From Gemmatimonadota bacterium (GTDB taxonomy: Bacteria; JAAXHH01), in the NCBI GenBank assembly GCA_026713285.1, contig JAPOOT010000199.1:1-21869 (forward strand): DNA of 21,869 bases, given 5' to 3'. Position numbers and translations under genes: made by a program. Positions 1 to 7,479 of the stretch are shown here, piece after piece; the first letter of the stretch is position 1, and the number at the start of each line of letters is the position of its first letter. Under the pieces are notes generated by a model that had not been told where the DNA came from, did no database searches, and worked only from the letters and a program-made list of their open reading frames with translations.

Positions 1-15
1 CCAACTAGCTTCTAA

Positions 16-40
16 GGTACGCGCAGGCGCCCGGCGTACC
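16..40. repeat. Inverted repeat upstream of the MutL-family gene
   Basis: GGTACGC at 16-22 and GCGTACC at 34-40 form a perfect 7-bp inverted repeat around an 11-nt GC-rich loop. No T-run follows, so it is a poor intrinsic terminator. It could be a hairpin in a leader or an operator for the operon starting at 83, or the 3' end of an upstream transcript. Nothing else was recognised in positions 1-82; no convincing -35/-10 pair is visible there. Confidence 0.35.
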
Positions 41-82
41 GGTTCAAGTAGATGCTTCCCATGTTCACGTAGAAGAATCCCC

Positions 83-1885
83 ATGTCCCTTCCATCGGAT
101 ATAGAAGTCATTCTGGCCACGGACTGCGGCAGCACGACGACCAAGGCCATTCTGATAGAAAAACGGTCCGGCGCCTACCGTCTCGTCGTTCGCGGCGAGG
201 CGCCGACGACCGTGGAGGCGCCCTTCGAGGATGTCACGCGGGGCGTGCTCAACGCGGTGCGCGAGGTGGAGGAGCAATCCGGCCGCGCGATCCTCGACGG
301 GGACCGGATCGTCTCGCCGGGGGCCGGGGGCCGGGGGGTGGACCTCTACGTCTCGACGAGCAGCGCCGGCGGCGGGCTTCAGATGATGGTGGCCGGGGTT
401 GTCAAGAGCATGACCGCCGAGAGCGCCGAACGTGCGGCCCTCGGCGCGGGCGCCATCGTCATGGAAACACTGGCGTCCAACGACGGGCGCCTGCCCCACG
501 AACGCATCGAACGCATCCGGCAACTCCGCCCGGACATGATCCTGCTTTCGGGCGGCGTGGACGGCGGTACAAAGTCCCACGTGGTCGAAATGGCAGAACT
601 TATCTCCGCCGCCGACCCGAGGCCCCGTCTGGGAAGCGGCTACGACCTGCCGGTCATTTACGCCGGGAACACAGAGGCCGGCGAGGACGTCAGGCGGATT
701 CTGGACGACAGGACGGAACTCAGCCAGGTGGAGAACCTGCGCCCCGTGCTCGAGGCGGAGAACCTGGGTCCCGCCCGGGAACGGATCCATACGCTGTTCA
801 TGGAACACGTGATGGCCCAGGCGCCCGGTTACCGGGACCTGATGGCGTGGACCCACGTGCCCATCATGCCCACCCCCGGCGCCGTGGGCAGGATGGTGCG
901 GGTCGTCGCCGACCGCGACGGTATCGACGTGGCGGGCGTGGACATCGGCGGCGCGACCACCGATGTGTTCTCGGTCTTCGGCGGCGCCTTCAACCGGACC
1001 GTGAGCGCCAATCTCGGCATGAGTTACAGCATTTCCAACGTGTTGACGGAAGCGGGACTGGAGGCCATCGCGCGGTGGCTGCCCTTCGATATGACCGACG
1101 CCGACCTGAAGGACCGCCTCGGCAACAAGATGATCCGTCCCACCAGCATCCCCCAGACCATGGAGGAACTGATCATCGAGCAGGCCGTGGCCCGCGAGGC
1201 CCTGAGGCTGGCCTTTGAGCAGCACAGAAACTTTGCCGTGTCGTTGAAGGGCGTGCAGCAGCTTCGAACGATATCGGACACCTTTGACCAGCAGACGGGC
1301 GGCCAGACCCTGGTCGACCTGATGAACCTGGACCTGATCATCGGCAGCGGCGGCGTGCTTTCCCATGCGCCGAACCGGTCACAGGCCGCGCTGATGCTGG
1401 TGGACGCCTTCCAGCCGGAAGGCATCACGAACCTGGCGGTGGACAGCATATTCATGATGCCCCACCTGGGTGTGCTTTCCACCGTGCACGAGACCGCGGC
1501 GCTGGAGGTTTTCGATCGAGACTGCCTCGTATATCTCGGCCCCTGCGTCGCACCGGCCGGACGGGGTACCGTGGGTTCGCACAGCGTGACGGTGAAGGCC
1601 AGGGCGGATGGCGTGGAAGCCGTGTACGAGGCCGTCGTGGGAGAATTGGCCACGATCCCGACCGGAGAAGCGGAGGAAGTCGTACTGGAGGTCACCCCAT
1701 CCCGCGGTTTCGACGTCGGCGCCGGCAGAGGCGCGCCGGTCACCCGTACCGTCCGCAATGGCCCGTTGGGCGTGATTATCGATACGCGCGGCAGACCGCT
1801 TCAACTGCCGGCCGACGCGGCCGAACGGGTGGAGGTCCTGAAGCGGGGTTACCGCGCGCTCGAAGTCTACCCGGAGTCCAGCTGA
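83..1885 (+). CDS. MutL/GlmL-family ASKHA ATPase (glutamate mutase-associated protein homologue)
   Basis: A 600-residue protein of the MutL (GlmL) family, named after an accessory protein encoded beside glutamate mutase; unrelated to the mismatch-repair MutL. The actin/Hsp70-type nucleotide fold is visible: phosphate-1 loop DCGSTTTK (residues 14-21), a Gly/Ser-rich STSSAGGG (91-98), phosphate-2 loop GVDIGGATTDV (about 285-295) and adenosine-type motif GSGGVLSHAP (421-430). The family usually begins just before the phosphate-1 loop, which supports the ATG at 83, although the frame stays open to the left edge and the SD is weak. Classic MutL is thought to act with the B12-dependent mutase, but no GlmS/GlmE lies here. 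Instead the gene heads an operon of membrane proteins, and its TGA overlaps the next ATG by one base. ATPase fold is confident; cellular role unknown. Confidence 0.85.
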   Translation: MSLPSDIEVILATDCGSTTTKAILIEKRSGAYRLVVRGEAPTTVEAPFEDVTRGVLNAVREVEEQSGRAILDGDRIVSPGAGGRGVDLYVSTSSAGGGLQMMVAGVVKSMTAESAERAALGAGAIVMETLASNDGRLPHERIERIRQLRPDMILLSGGVDGGTKSHVVEMAELISAADPRPRLGSGYDLPVIYAGNTEAGEDVRRILDDRTELSQVENLRPVLEAENLGPARERIHTLFMEHVMAQAPGYRDLMAWTHVPIMPTPGAVGRMVRVVADRDGIDVAGVDIGGATTDVFSVFGGAFNRTVSANLGMSYSISNVLTEAGLEAIARWLPFDMTDADLKDRLGNKMIRPTSIPQTMEELIIEQAVAREALRLAFEQHRNFAVSLKGVQQLRTISDTFDQQTGGQTLVDLMNLDLIIGSGGVLSHAPNRSQAALMLVDAFQPEGITNLAVDSIFMMPHLGVLSTVHETAALEVFDRDCLVYLGPCVAPAGRGTVGSHSVTVKARADGVEAVYEAVVGELATIPTGEAEEVVLEVTPSRGFDVGAGRGAPVTRTVRNGPLGVIIDTRGRPLQLPADAAERVEVLKRGYRALEVYPESS

Positions 1886-3009
1886 TGGCCCATGCCTATA
1901 CATCGGGCCTGCGCGTATCGCCCCGGACCGTTGTCGCCCGGACGCGGCGCCTTCCCCTGAGTGGAGAGGTGGTGGTGCAGGTGGATGACCGGGTACGGCC
2001 CGATACAGTGGTCGCAGAGACGTATCTGCCCGGACCGGTGCACAACGTCAACGTCGCCAATGCCCTGGCCATTGCGCCCGAGGACGTACCGGGCTGCATG
2101 CTGAAGCAACGGAACGATTCGGTGGAAAAAGGGGAGTTGATCGCCGAATCAAAGGGGATCTTCGGGCTGTTCAAGTCCGCTGTCCGGTGCCCCGAGCGCG
2201 GAACGGTCGAAATGGTTTCGGATGTGACCGGCCAGGTGCTTATTCGGGAACCGTCGACCCCGGTGCGGATCAACGCCTATCTCGATGGCAGGATAACCAA
2301 ACTCCTTCCTGGAGAGGGTGTCGTGGTGGAAACAGTCGGGGCCTTCATCCAGGGCATCTTCGGCATAGGGGGCGAAGTGCACGCGCCGATAAACCAGATC
2401 GTCCAGTCGCCCGATGAGGAGGTCACCGAGGAGATGGTCGATGCGCGGTGCGCGGGAAAGATCGTCTGTGGCGGATCCATGATCACCCTTGACGCGCTGC
2501 GTAAGTTGATAAGGGTCGGCGCGTCGGGTGTGGTGGTAGGGGGCATGCAGTACCACGACATCGGCGACCTCCTGGGATACCAGATCGGCGTCGCGGTGAC
2601 CGGCGGGGAAGACATCGGCCTGACCGTGGTGGTCACCGAAGGCTTCGGGCGGCTGCCCATGGCCGAGCGCACGTTCGACCTGGTCGGGTCCATGGAGGGC
2701 CGGGAAGCTTCTATGAGCGGCGCCACGCAGATCCGGGCGGGTGTGATTCGCCCCGAAATCATCATTAAGACCGACGGCGTCGAAGAACCGCCGGCACGAT
2801 CGGATCCGGCGGCCCGCGGCCTGGTATCCGGGTCCCTGGTGCGCCTGATCCGCAAGCCCTGGTTCGGAGAAATCGCCACGGTGGCGTCGTTGCCGGAACA
2901 ACCCGTCAGGCTACCGACCGGCGCCCTGGCCCGGGTGCTGGAAGTTCGCAGGACGAACGGAGAGATCGTGACTGTGCCCCGAGCCAACGTGGAGATCGTG
3001 GAGTCCTGA
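1885..3009 (+). CDS. Uncharacterised protein with barrel-sandwich and C-terminal KOW-like regions
   Basis: A 374-residue protein without clear signal peptide or membrane helix. Residues about 27-150 have the short beta-strand, Gly/Val-rich look of a lipoyl- or RnfC-like barrel-sandwich hybrid. The middle (about 190-265) is rich in Gly/Val turns such as GASGVVVGGMQYHD. The last 55 residues (about 316-372, GSLVRLIRKPWFGEI through VPRANVEIVE) resemble a KOW/SH3-like beta barrel. The start codon overlaps the MutL stop (TGATG) and its own stop overlaps the next start in the same way, so translation is probably coupled. Position between a soluble ATPase and membrane proteins suggests an adaptor, but this is inference. 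Domain calls are by eye; no enzyme active site was recognised. Confidence 0.75.
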   Translation: MAHAYTSGLRVSPRTVVARTRRLPLSGEVVVQVDDRVRPDTVVAETYLPGPVHNVNVANALAIAPEDVPGCMLKQRNDSVEKGELIAESKGIFGLFKSAVRCPERGTVEMVSDVTGQVLIREPSTPVRINAYLDGRITKLLPGEGVVVETVGAFIQGIFGIGGEVHAPINQIVQSPDEEVTEEMVDARCAGKIVCGGSMITLDALRKLIRVGASGVVVGGMQYHDIGDLLGYQIGVAVTGGEDIGLTVVVTEGFGRLPMAERTFDLVGSMEGREASMSGATQIRAGVIRPEIIIKTDGVEEPPARSDPAARGLVSGSLVRLIRKPWFGEIATVASLPEQPVRLPTGALARVLEVRRTNGEIVTVPRANVEIVES

Positions 3010-3947
3010 TGCGTCTAACCCCCTCACGCCGCAAGCCACCCTGTGATTCCTTCGCGAACGCGCTGCTGCGCGCTGTCCTCGCTTGTACGGTGATCGTCGC
3101 CATGGCGCAGACGGATCTCCTTTTCGCACAGACTGACACCGAATCCGGCTGGTTCAACGCGGACCGGACCCAGGCCCTGGTACTCGGGATCGTCCTGACC
3201 GGCGCCATTCTGCTTTACGTCGTGCTGGCCGCCTCGGGCCGGCCCCTTTTCATTCGTAAAATCGCCGGCCTGGAAACGGTCGAGGAAGCCGTGGGCAGGG
3301 CGACGGAGATGGGCAAGCCCATCCTCTACGTCCCCGGCCTGAACGACATGGACGAGGTGCAGACCATCGCGTCCATGAACCTGCTGGGTCATCTCGCCAC
3401 CATCATCGCGGGATACGACTCCAGGCTGCACGTGCCCGTACGCAAGTCCCTCGTCATGAGCGTGGCGCGCGAGACCGTGCAGCAGTCCTACCTGTCCGCG
3501 GGGCGCCCCGACGCTTACCAGGAGGACGACATTCACTACGTGTCGGACGCCCAGTTCGCCTACGCGGCGGCCGTCGATGGCATCATCGTACGTGAACGGC
3601 CGGCCGCATGCTTCTACCTGGGCGGGTTCTACGCCGAATCCCTTATCCTGGCGGAAACGGGCAACTCCATCGGGGCCATACAGATCGCGGGAACGGCCAG
3701 GCCTCCTCAACTGCCATTCTTCGTGGCGGCCTGCGACTATACGCTGATCGGCGAGGAACTGTTCGCCGCCAGCGCGTACCTGTCCAAGGAGCCGCGCATG
3801 CTCGGCAGCCTGAAGGGACAGGACGCAGGCAAGGGCATCGCCATCGTATTCATCCTGGCCGGCAGCGCGCTGGCCACACTGGAGTCCGTCACCGGAAGCG
3901 AGACCGTCCGCGAAGTGTCGCAAATCGTCCTCTGGCTTTTCAGGTAG
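3009..3947 (+). CDS. DUF6754-like membrane protein of unknown function
   Basis: A 312-residue protein with a hydrophobic N-terminal segment (about 17-41, possibly a signal peptide or first helix), a strong membrane helix at about 55-76 (QALVLGIVLTGAILLYVVLA), a soluble domain (about 80-270), and hydrophobic C-terminal segments (about 275-292 and 300-311). The soluble part carries GKPILYVPGLNDMDEVQTI, a pattern I associate with the uncharacterised DUF6754 family; this is from memory and moderate in certainty. The start overlaps the upstream stop (TGATG), so the gene belongs to the MutL-headed operon. No catalytic motif is evident. A membrane scaffold or channel component working with the ATPase is possible but unproven. 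Confidence 0.75.
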   Translation: MRLTPSRRKPPCDSFANALLRAVLACTVIVAMAQTDLLFAQTDTESGWFNADRTQALVLGIVLTGAILLYVVLAASGRPLFIRKIAGLETVEEAVGRATEMGKPILYVPGLNDMDEVQTIASMNLLGHLATIIAGYDSRLHVPVRKSLVMSVARETVQQSYLSAGRPDAYQEDDIHYVSDAQFAYAAAVDGIIVRERPAACFYLGGFYAESLILAETGNSIGAIQIAGTARPPQLPFFVAACDYTLIGEELFAASAYLSKEPRMLGSLKGQDAGKGIAIVFILAGSALATLESVTGSETVREVSQIVLWLFR

Positions 3948-3952
3948 ATCCC

Positions 3953-4633
3953 ATGCGTCGTAAAATACCGCTCATCATCACATTCATCATCGGCGTTGTC
4001 CTGGTCACGGGGTATTTCGTGACGAGGGGACCGTTCAACACGCTGTACGAGAGTTTCTCCGATTATTTCGCCATCATTACGGTCTTCGCCTTCATCCTCG
4101 GCGGCGGCAGTCTGCTAAAGATTCATTTGAAACGCGTTTCCAACCGATCCACGGACTGGCCCTACAGTGTGGTAACCCTGGCGGGGTTCCTCGTCACCCT
4201 GGTGATCGGACTGTTCAAGGTGGGCAATCCGGATGGGTTGGGCGGGGAGGTCCTGGCCGCCGGTTCCTGGCTGCGCTTCCTGTTCGACGGGGTCTACAAT
4301 CCGCTGTCGGCGACCATGTTCTCCCTGCTGGCCTTCTTCGTCGCCTCGGCGTCCTACCGGGCCTTCAGAGCGCGCACGAAGGAGGCCACCATCCTCCTTT
4401 CCGCCGCCATGGTCATCCTGCTGGGCAGAACCCCCGTGGGCGCCTGGCTGACGGCCTGGATGCCGGAAAGCCTCGGCTTCCTCGAACTGCCGAACCTGGC
4501 CAACTGGATCATGGCCTGGCCGAACACGGCCGGTCAGCGCGCGATAATGATCGGAATCGCCCTGGGGGTCATCGCGACCTCGCTGCGCATCATCCTGGGG
4601 ATCGAGCGCAACTACCTGGGCAGGAGGGAGTGA
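3953..4633 (+). CDS. Polytopic membrane protein of unknown function
   Basis: A 226-residue integral membrane protein. Hydrophobic segments are visible at about residues 5-24, 38-56, 70-89, 113-132, 141-160 and 196-214, so roughly six helices with short loops. I chose the ATG at 3953, five bases after the upstream stop, because the protein then starts with the positively charged MRRK followed directly by the first helix. The frame is open further upstream, but that part overlaps the DUF6754-like gene and has no membrane-protein character. The only SD-like sequence is weak, so coupling to the upstream gene is likely. No family recognised; it co-occurs with three other membrane proteins and the MutL-like ATPase. 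Confidence 0.75.
   Translation: MRRKIPLIITFIIGVVLVTGYFVTRGPFNTLYESFSDYFAIITVFAFILGGGSLLKIHLKRVSNRSTDWPYSVVTLAGFLVTLVIGLFKVGNPDGLGGEVLAAGSWLRFLFDGVYNPLSATMFSLLAFFVASASYRAFRARTKEATILLSAAMVILLGRTPVGAWLTAWMPESLGFLELPNLANWIMAWPNTAGQRAIMIGIALGVIATSLRIILGIERNYLGRRE
4622..4627 (+). promoter_or_regulatory. Ribosome binding site deciding the start at 4636
   Basis: AGGAGG lies 8 bases before the ATG at 4636 and only 2 bases before the in-frame GTG at 4630. Spacing favours the ATG. The site lies inside the last codons of the preceding gene. Confidence 0.7.
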
Positions 4634-4635
4634 GC

Positions 4636-5553
4636 ATGCGGATTCCCGATTCCATCCTGCATATCGACCGGCGGATCATCTTCCTGCTCATCGGGGCGGC
4701 CGTCTGCATACCCCTGATCCTGCAGCCCCGCTTCCAGGACAGTCCCACGCCTATCGTCCAGTCGATTTTCGACACGGTGGAGCGGCTGCCGTCCGGGTCG
4801 CGCGTATTCCTTTCCTTCGATTACGGTCCGGACACGGCGCCCGAACTGGATCCCATGGCCAAGGCCCTCGTGCGGCACACGATGACCCGGGGCCACGAGG
4901 TGTCCTTCTTCACCCTGTTCCCCGAAGGGCTGGGACAGATTAAGAAGATCACGGACAACCTGCTGCCTGTGGAGTTCCCGGAGAAAGCCTATGGCAGGGA
5001 TTACGTGAACCTGGGATACAAGGCCGGCCTCGGTGGCGCGATCAATACGATGGTCGTCAACTTCCGAACGCTGGTCAATGCCGACGCGGAGGGCACGCCG
5101 CTCGACGATCTGCCCATGACCGCGGATGTCGACGAGATGGTGGACTATGCCATAATCCTCAGCCTGACCGCGGGCGACCCGGGACTGAAGGAGTGGATTC
5201 AGTTCGCGGGCGATATCGCGGGGATTCCCGTCATGGGCGGGGGCACCGCCGTGGTGGCGCCGGAACTGTATCCCTACTATCCTCAGCAACTGGTCGGCCT
5301 GATGGGTGGTCTCAAGGGCGCTTCCGAGTACGAGTCCGCCCTTGTGGACCGGTATCCGGCCTACCGTAACGCCTCCATGGACGCCACCATGCGCATGGGG
5401 CCCCAGGTCGTCACCCACGTGCTGATCGTACTGCTGATCCTGCTGGGCAATCTGGCTTACTTCTTCGGCCGATCTGGCCGACCGGGCCGGAATGACCGGA
5501 TGGACCAGGCGGACCGGGCGGACCAGACAAACCAGGCGGACCGCAGGCGTTAA
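4636..5553 (+). CDS. Bitopic membrane protein with large soluble domain and repeat-derived C-terminal tail
   Basis: A 305-residue protein with an N-terminal helix (about 14-30, RIIFLLIGAAVCIPLIL), a soluble domain (about 35-250) and a C-terminal helix (about 257-277, THVLIVLLILLGNLAYFF). The soluble domain has an alpha/beta look, with strands such as SRVFLSFDYG, HEVSFFTLF and AGIPVMGGGTAVV, but I could not assign a family. After the second helix, about 28 residues of Gly/Arg then Asp/Arg/Gln/Ala (for example DQADRADQ) are encoded by tandem 9-bp DNA repeats at about 5471-5547. This tail is probably a repeat insertion or extension rather than a conserved domain. ATG at 4636 is preferred over GTG at 4630 because of the well-spaced AGGAGG. 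Part of the MutL-headed operon. Confidence 0.75.
   Translation: MRIPDSILHIDRRIIFLLIGAAVCIPLILQPRFQDSPTPIVQSIFDTVERLPSGSRVFLSFDYGPDTAPELDPMAKALVRHTMTRGHEVSFFTLFPEGLGQIKKITDNLLPVEFPEKAYGRDYVNLGYKAGLGGAINTMVVNFRTLVNADAEGTPLDDLPMTADVDEMVDYAIILSLTAGDPGLKEWIQFAGDIAGIPVMGGGTAVVAPELYPYYPQQLVGLMGGLKGASEYESALVDRYPAYRNASMDATMRMGPQVVTHVLIVLLILLGNLAYFFGRSGRPGRNDRMDQADRADQTNQADRRR
5471..5547 (+). repeat. 9-bp tandem repeat array A (coding, C-terminal tail)
   Basis: Two degenerate units (5471-5488), a 5-base interruption, then six consecutive 9-mers from 5494 to 5547: GACCGGATG, GACCAGGCG, GACCGGGCG, GACCAGACA, AACCAGGCG, GACCGCAGG. They are in frame with the gene and encode Asp-Arg/Gln-Ala-type triplets. 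The same unit recurs at about 19422-19502 and, more diverged, at 17103-17246. Confidence 0.85.
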
Positions 5554-5564
5554 AGGATCGGCGT

Positions 5565-6239
5565 ATGGACGTTACACTGCAGCTTTGGATCGACGCGGCC
5601 CTGACGCTGATGATCCTCAGCTTCCTGTACCGAGACAATCCTTTCTACAAATTCGCCGAACACCTCTTCGTCGGCGTGTCCGCCGCGTACCTCATGGCAA
5701 TCGGTTTCTGGGACCACCTGGTTCCGAACCTGCTGGGCAAACTGTTCCCCTCGCTCATGTCGGGCGTCGTGCCCGGCGCCGTCGGCCGGTCGCCGGACTA
5801 TTACTACATCATCCCCGCCGTCTTCGGCCTGCTGCTTCTTACCCGCCTGATCGACCGCTGGGCCTGGCTCAGCCGGTGGGCGCTGGCGTTCATCGTCGGC
5901 GGATCGGCGGGATTCAACCTGCCCCGCTTCCTGGATTCGGACTTCATCATCCAGGTCCAGAGCACCATGGTTCCGCTCGTGGTGCTCGACCCGGCTGGCA
6001 ATCTGCTCTGGGGCGCGAGTTTTTCCCACATCGTACTCGTCCTGGGCGTGATCTGCGGACTGGTGTATTTCTTCTTCTCTGTAGAACACAAGGGGATACT
6101 GGGACACGTGTCGCGTGCGGGGATCTGGGTGTTGATGGTGACCTTCGGCGCCGCCTTCGGATACACGGTCATGGCGCGCATCTCCCTCCTTACCGGCAGG
6201 ATGGAAGCCCTGGGCGCCTGGCTCGCCACCATGTTCTGA
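5565..6239 (+). CDS. Polytopic membrane protein of unknown function
   Basis: A 224-residue integral membrane protein with about six hydrophobic segments (about 6-20, 33-52, 80-98, 103-118, 153-173 and 184-204). The ATG at 5565 has a well-placed AAAGGA at 5552-5557, seven bases upstream, overlapping the stop of the preceding gene. It is the last gene of the MutL-headed operon: the next gene lies 204 bases on, across a structured intergenic region, and encodes an enzyme of a different kind. Loops contain NPFYKFAEHLFVG and several aromatic residues, but no motif I can assign. Function unknown; context suggests a subunit of the same membrane complex. Confidence 0.75.
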   Translation: MDVTLQLWIDAALTLMILSFLYRDNPFYKFAEHLFVGVSAAYLMAIGFWDHLVPNLLGKLFPSLMSGVVPGAVGRSPDYYYIIPAVFGLLLLTRLIDRWAWLSRWALAFIVGGSAGFNLPRFLDSDFIIQVQSTMVPLVVLDPAGNLLWGASFSHIVLVLGVICGLVYFFFSVEHKGILGHVSRAGIWVLMVTFGAAFGYTVMARISLLTGRMEALGAWLATMF

Positions 6240-6260
6240 TTGGAGACCGCCCGCGCGACC

Positions 6261-6323
6261 CGGTCCGTTGTCCGGGCGAGACGGTCCGCTGTCCGGGCGG
6301 CCCGGCCCGTTGTCCGGGCGAGA
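6261..6323. repeat. Three tandem 21-bp units in an intergenic region
   Basis: Units at 6261-6281, 6282-6302 and 6303-6323, each starting CGGYCCG and containing TGTCCGGGCG, with only a few substitutions between them. On the minus strand they contain GCGGACCG, close to the core of the 9-bp repeats elsewhere in the window. No gene was assigned here. Confidence 0.85.
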
Positions 6324-6333
6324 CGGTACCGTC
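6322..6333. repeat. Perfect 12-bp palindrome
   Basis: GACGGTACCGTC is self-complementary over all 12 bases and directly abuts the 21-bp triplicate. It could be a protein-binding site. A second inverted repeat follows, CCCATG at 6335-6340 with CATGGG at 6359-6364. Confidence 0.5.
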
Positions 6334-6379
6334 ACCCATGATTTCTGTTGCGCATTGCCATGGGCCGCTGTTACTTACT

Positions 6380-6417
6380 GGACCGTTCATTTCGGTCCCG
6401 GCCCGTGACGCCGGGAC
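6380..6417 (+). promoter_or_regulatory. Two overlapping hairpins before the nucleotidyltransferase gene
   Basis: GGACCG (6380-6385) pairs with CGGTCC (6393-6398) across a 7-nt loop. GTCCCGGC (6395-6402) pairs with GCCGGGAC (6410-6417) across another 7-nt loop. The two stems share 6395-6398, so they are mutually exclusive in RNA, as in an attenuator. No U-run follows the second stem, so a classical intrinsic terminator is unlikely. It may instead end the upstream operon or control the gene at 6444. Confidence 0.35.
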
Positions 6418-6443
6418 AGGGCGTACACGCGTAATGGAGTCCC

Positions 6444-7421
6444 ATGCAAGCCATCATCCCCGTTGCGGGCAGCGGAAGCCGGTTGCGCCCGATCACGCCA
6501 GGAACCCCCAAGGCCCTGGTTCCCGTCGCGGGGAAGCCGGTGCTCGAGTACATCCTCGAACAGGTTGCCGGCCTGGGTATCCGCGAGATCATACTGGTCG
6601 TCTCCCCCTCGGGGGACGCCATCCGCGGCTATGTCGATCAACGTGATGGTTTCGAGGCACGGTACGTCGTGCAACGCGAGCCGCTCGGGATCGGTCACGC
6701 CGTGTACCAGTGCCGCGGCCTGCTGAATGACGGCCCCGTCCTGATCGTACTGGGCGATGTCGTCTATCTGTCGGGTTTTTCCTCCCTGGACAAAGAACCG
6801 CCGGGCCACGCCATCGGCGTAAAGCGCGTATCAGGCGACCTGGCCCGGTACGGGCAGGTGGAAATCTCGGACGGGCGGATCACCCGGCTGGTGGAGAAAC
6901 CCGATCGTCCCATCTCCAATACGGCGATCGCCGGGATCTACTGTTTTTCCGGGTCCGGCCCGCTCATGGATGGACTGGAATACCTTGTCAAGTCAGGTCG
7001 AATGACCCGAAACGAGTATCAGCTAACGGACGCGCTGCAGTGGATGGTGGAACAGGGCGAGCATCTGTCTCCCTTCGACGTCGACCACTTGTACGACTGC
7101 GGTACGCCGGACCGTCTGCTGGAGGCCAACCGGCGGCTTCTCGACCTGAACGGGGGGAGCTGCAGCATACCGGGCAGCGTGATCATACCGCCCGTCGACA
7201 TCGCGTCCGGCGCCCGGGTTCACCGATCCGTCGTCGGTCCGCACGTCGCCATCTCGTCCCGGGCCTCCGTCGTGCGCACCGTCGTACGCGACGCCACCAT
7301 CGGAACCTGCGCCCGGATCGAAAACTGCGATCTCAGGCGTTCCGTCGTTACGCCGCACGCCGTGTTGGCCGACACCGTTAGACGTGCATCGACCGGCGCG
7401 CGTTGCGCGGTTTATGTCTGA
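6444..7421 (+). CDS. Sugar-1-phosphate nucleotidyltransferase (RmlA/GlmU-like, long form with beta-helix)
   Basis: A 325-residue enzyme that transfers NMP from an NTP to a sugar 1-phosphate, a cytoplasmic step in making nucleotide sugars for envelope polysaccharides. The N-terminal Rossmann-like domain begins with the signature AGSGSRLRPITPGTPKAL (residues 8-25), followed by the lysine-containing PVAGKP, LGDVVYL (about 102-108) and EKPDRPISNTAIAGIY. From about residue 240 the sequence becomes hexapeptide-like (PGSVIIPPVDIASGARVH onward), typical of a left-handed beta-helix. This fits the long glucose-1-phosphate thymidylyltransferase type; UDP-sugar pyrophosphorylase activity cannot be excluded. 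GGAG at 6435-6438 lies 5 bases before the ATG. No other sugar-nucleotide gene is adjacent. Confidence 0.85.
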   Translation: MQAIIPVAGSGSRLRPITPGTPKALVPVAGKPVLEYILEQVAGLGIREIILVVSPSGDAIRGYVDQRDGFEARYVVQREPLGIGHAVYQCRGLLNDGPVLIVLGDVVYLSGFSSLDKEPPGHAIGVKRVSGDLARYGQVEISDGRITRLVEKPDRPISNTAIAGIYCFSGSGPLMDGLEYLVKSGRMTRNEYQLTDALQWMVEQGEHLSPFDVDHLYDCGTPDRLLEANRRLLDLNGGSCSIPGSVIIPPVDIASGARVHRSVVGPHVAISSRASVVRTVVRDATIGTCARIENCDLRRSVVTPHAVLADTVRRASTGARCAVYV

Positions 7422-7479
7422 CCATGTACCGATAACCGATTGTCCCCGATCCTCAGGCAGTTCATCAGGAGCATGACAC

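Noticed and set aside
41..60. tRNA T-arm-like GGTTCAAGT
   Set aside because: No matching stem, anticodon arm or acceptor stem around it.
6261..6323. CRISPR array
   Set aside because: The units abut with no spacers, are only 21 bp, and no cas gene is present.
5550..6335. Minus-strand frame with a heptapeptide-like repeat (SRPDNGP)
   Set aside because: The repeat comes from the 21-bp DNA units; the rest is antisense to a membrane protein gene and no start signal or domain supports it.
5492..6646. Plus-strand open frame crossing the membrane gene at 5565 and the intergenic repeats
   Set aside because: It overlaps the membrane gene, which has a good SD, and translates to Arg/Pro-rich low-complexity sequence.
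7422..7479. SAM riboswitch before metK
   Set aside because: The leader is 58 bases and shows no multi-helix fold; too short for the common SAM riboswitches.
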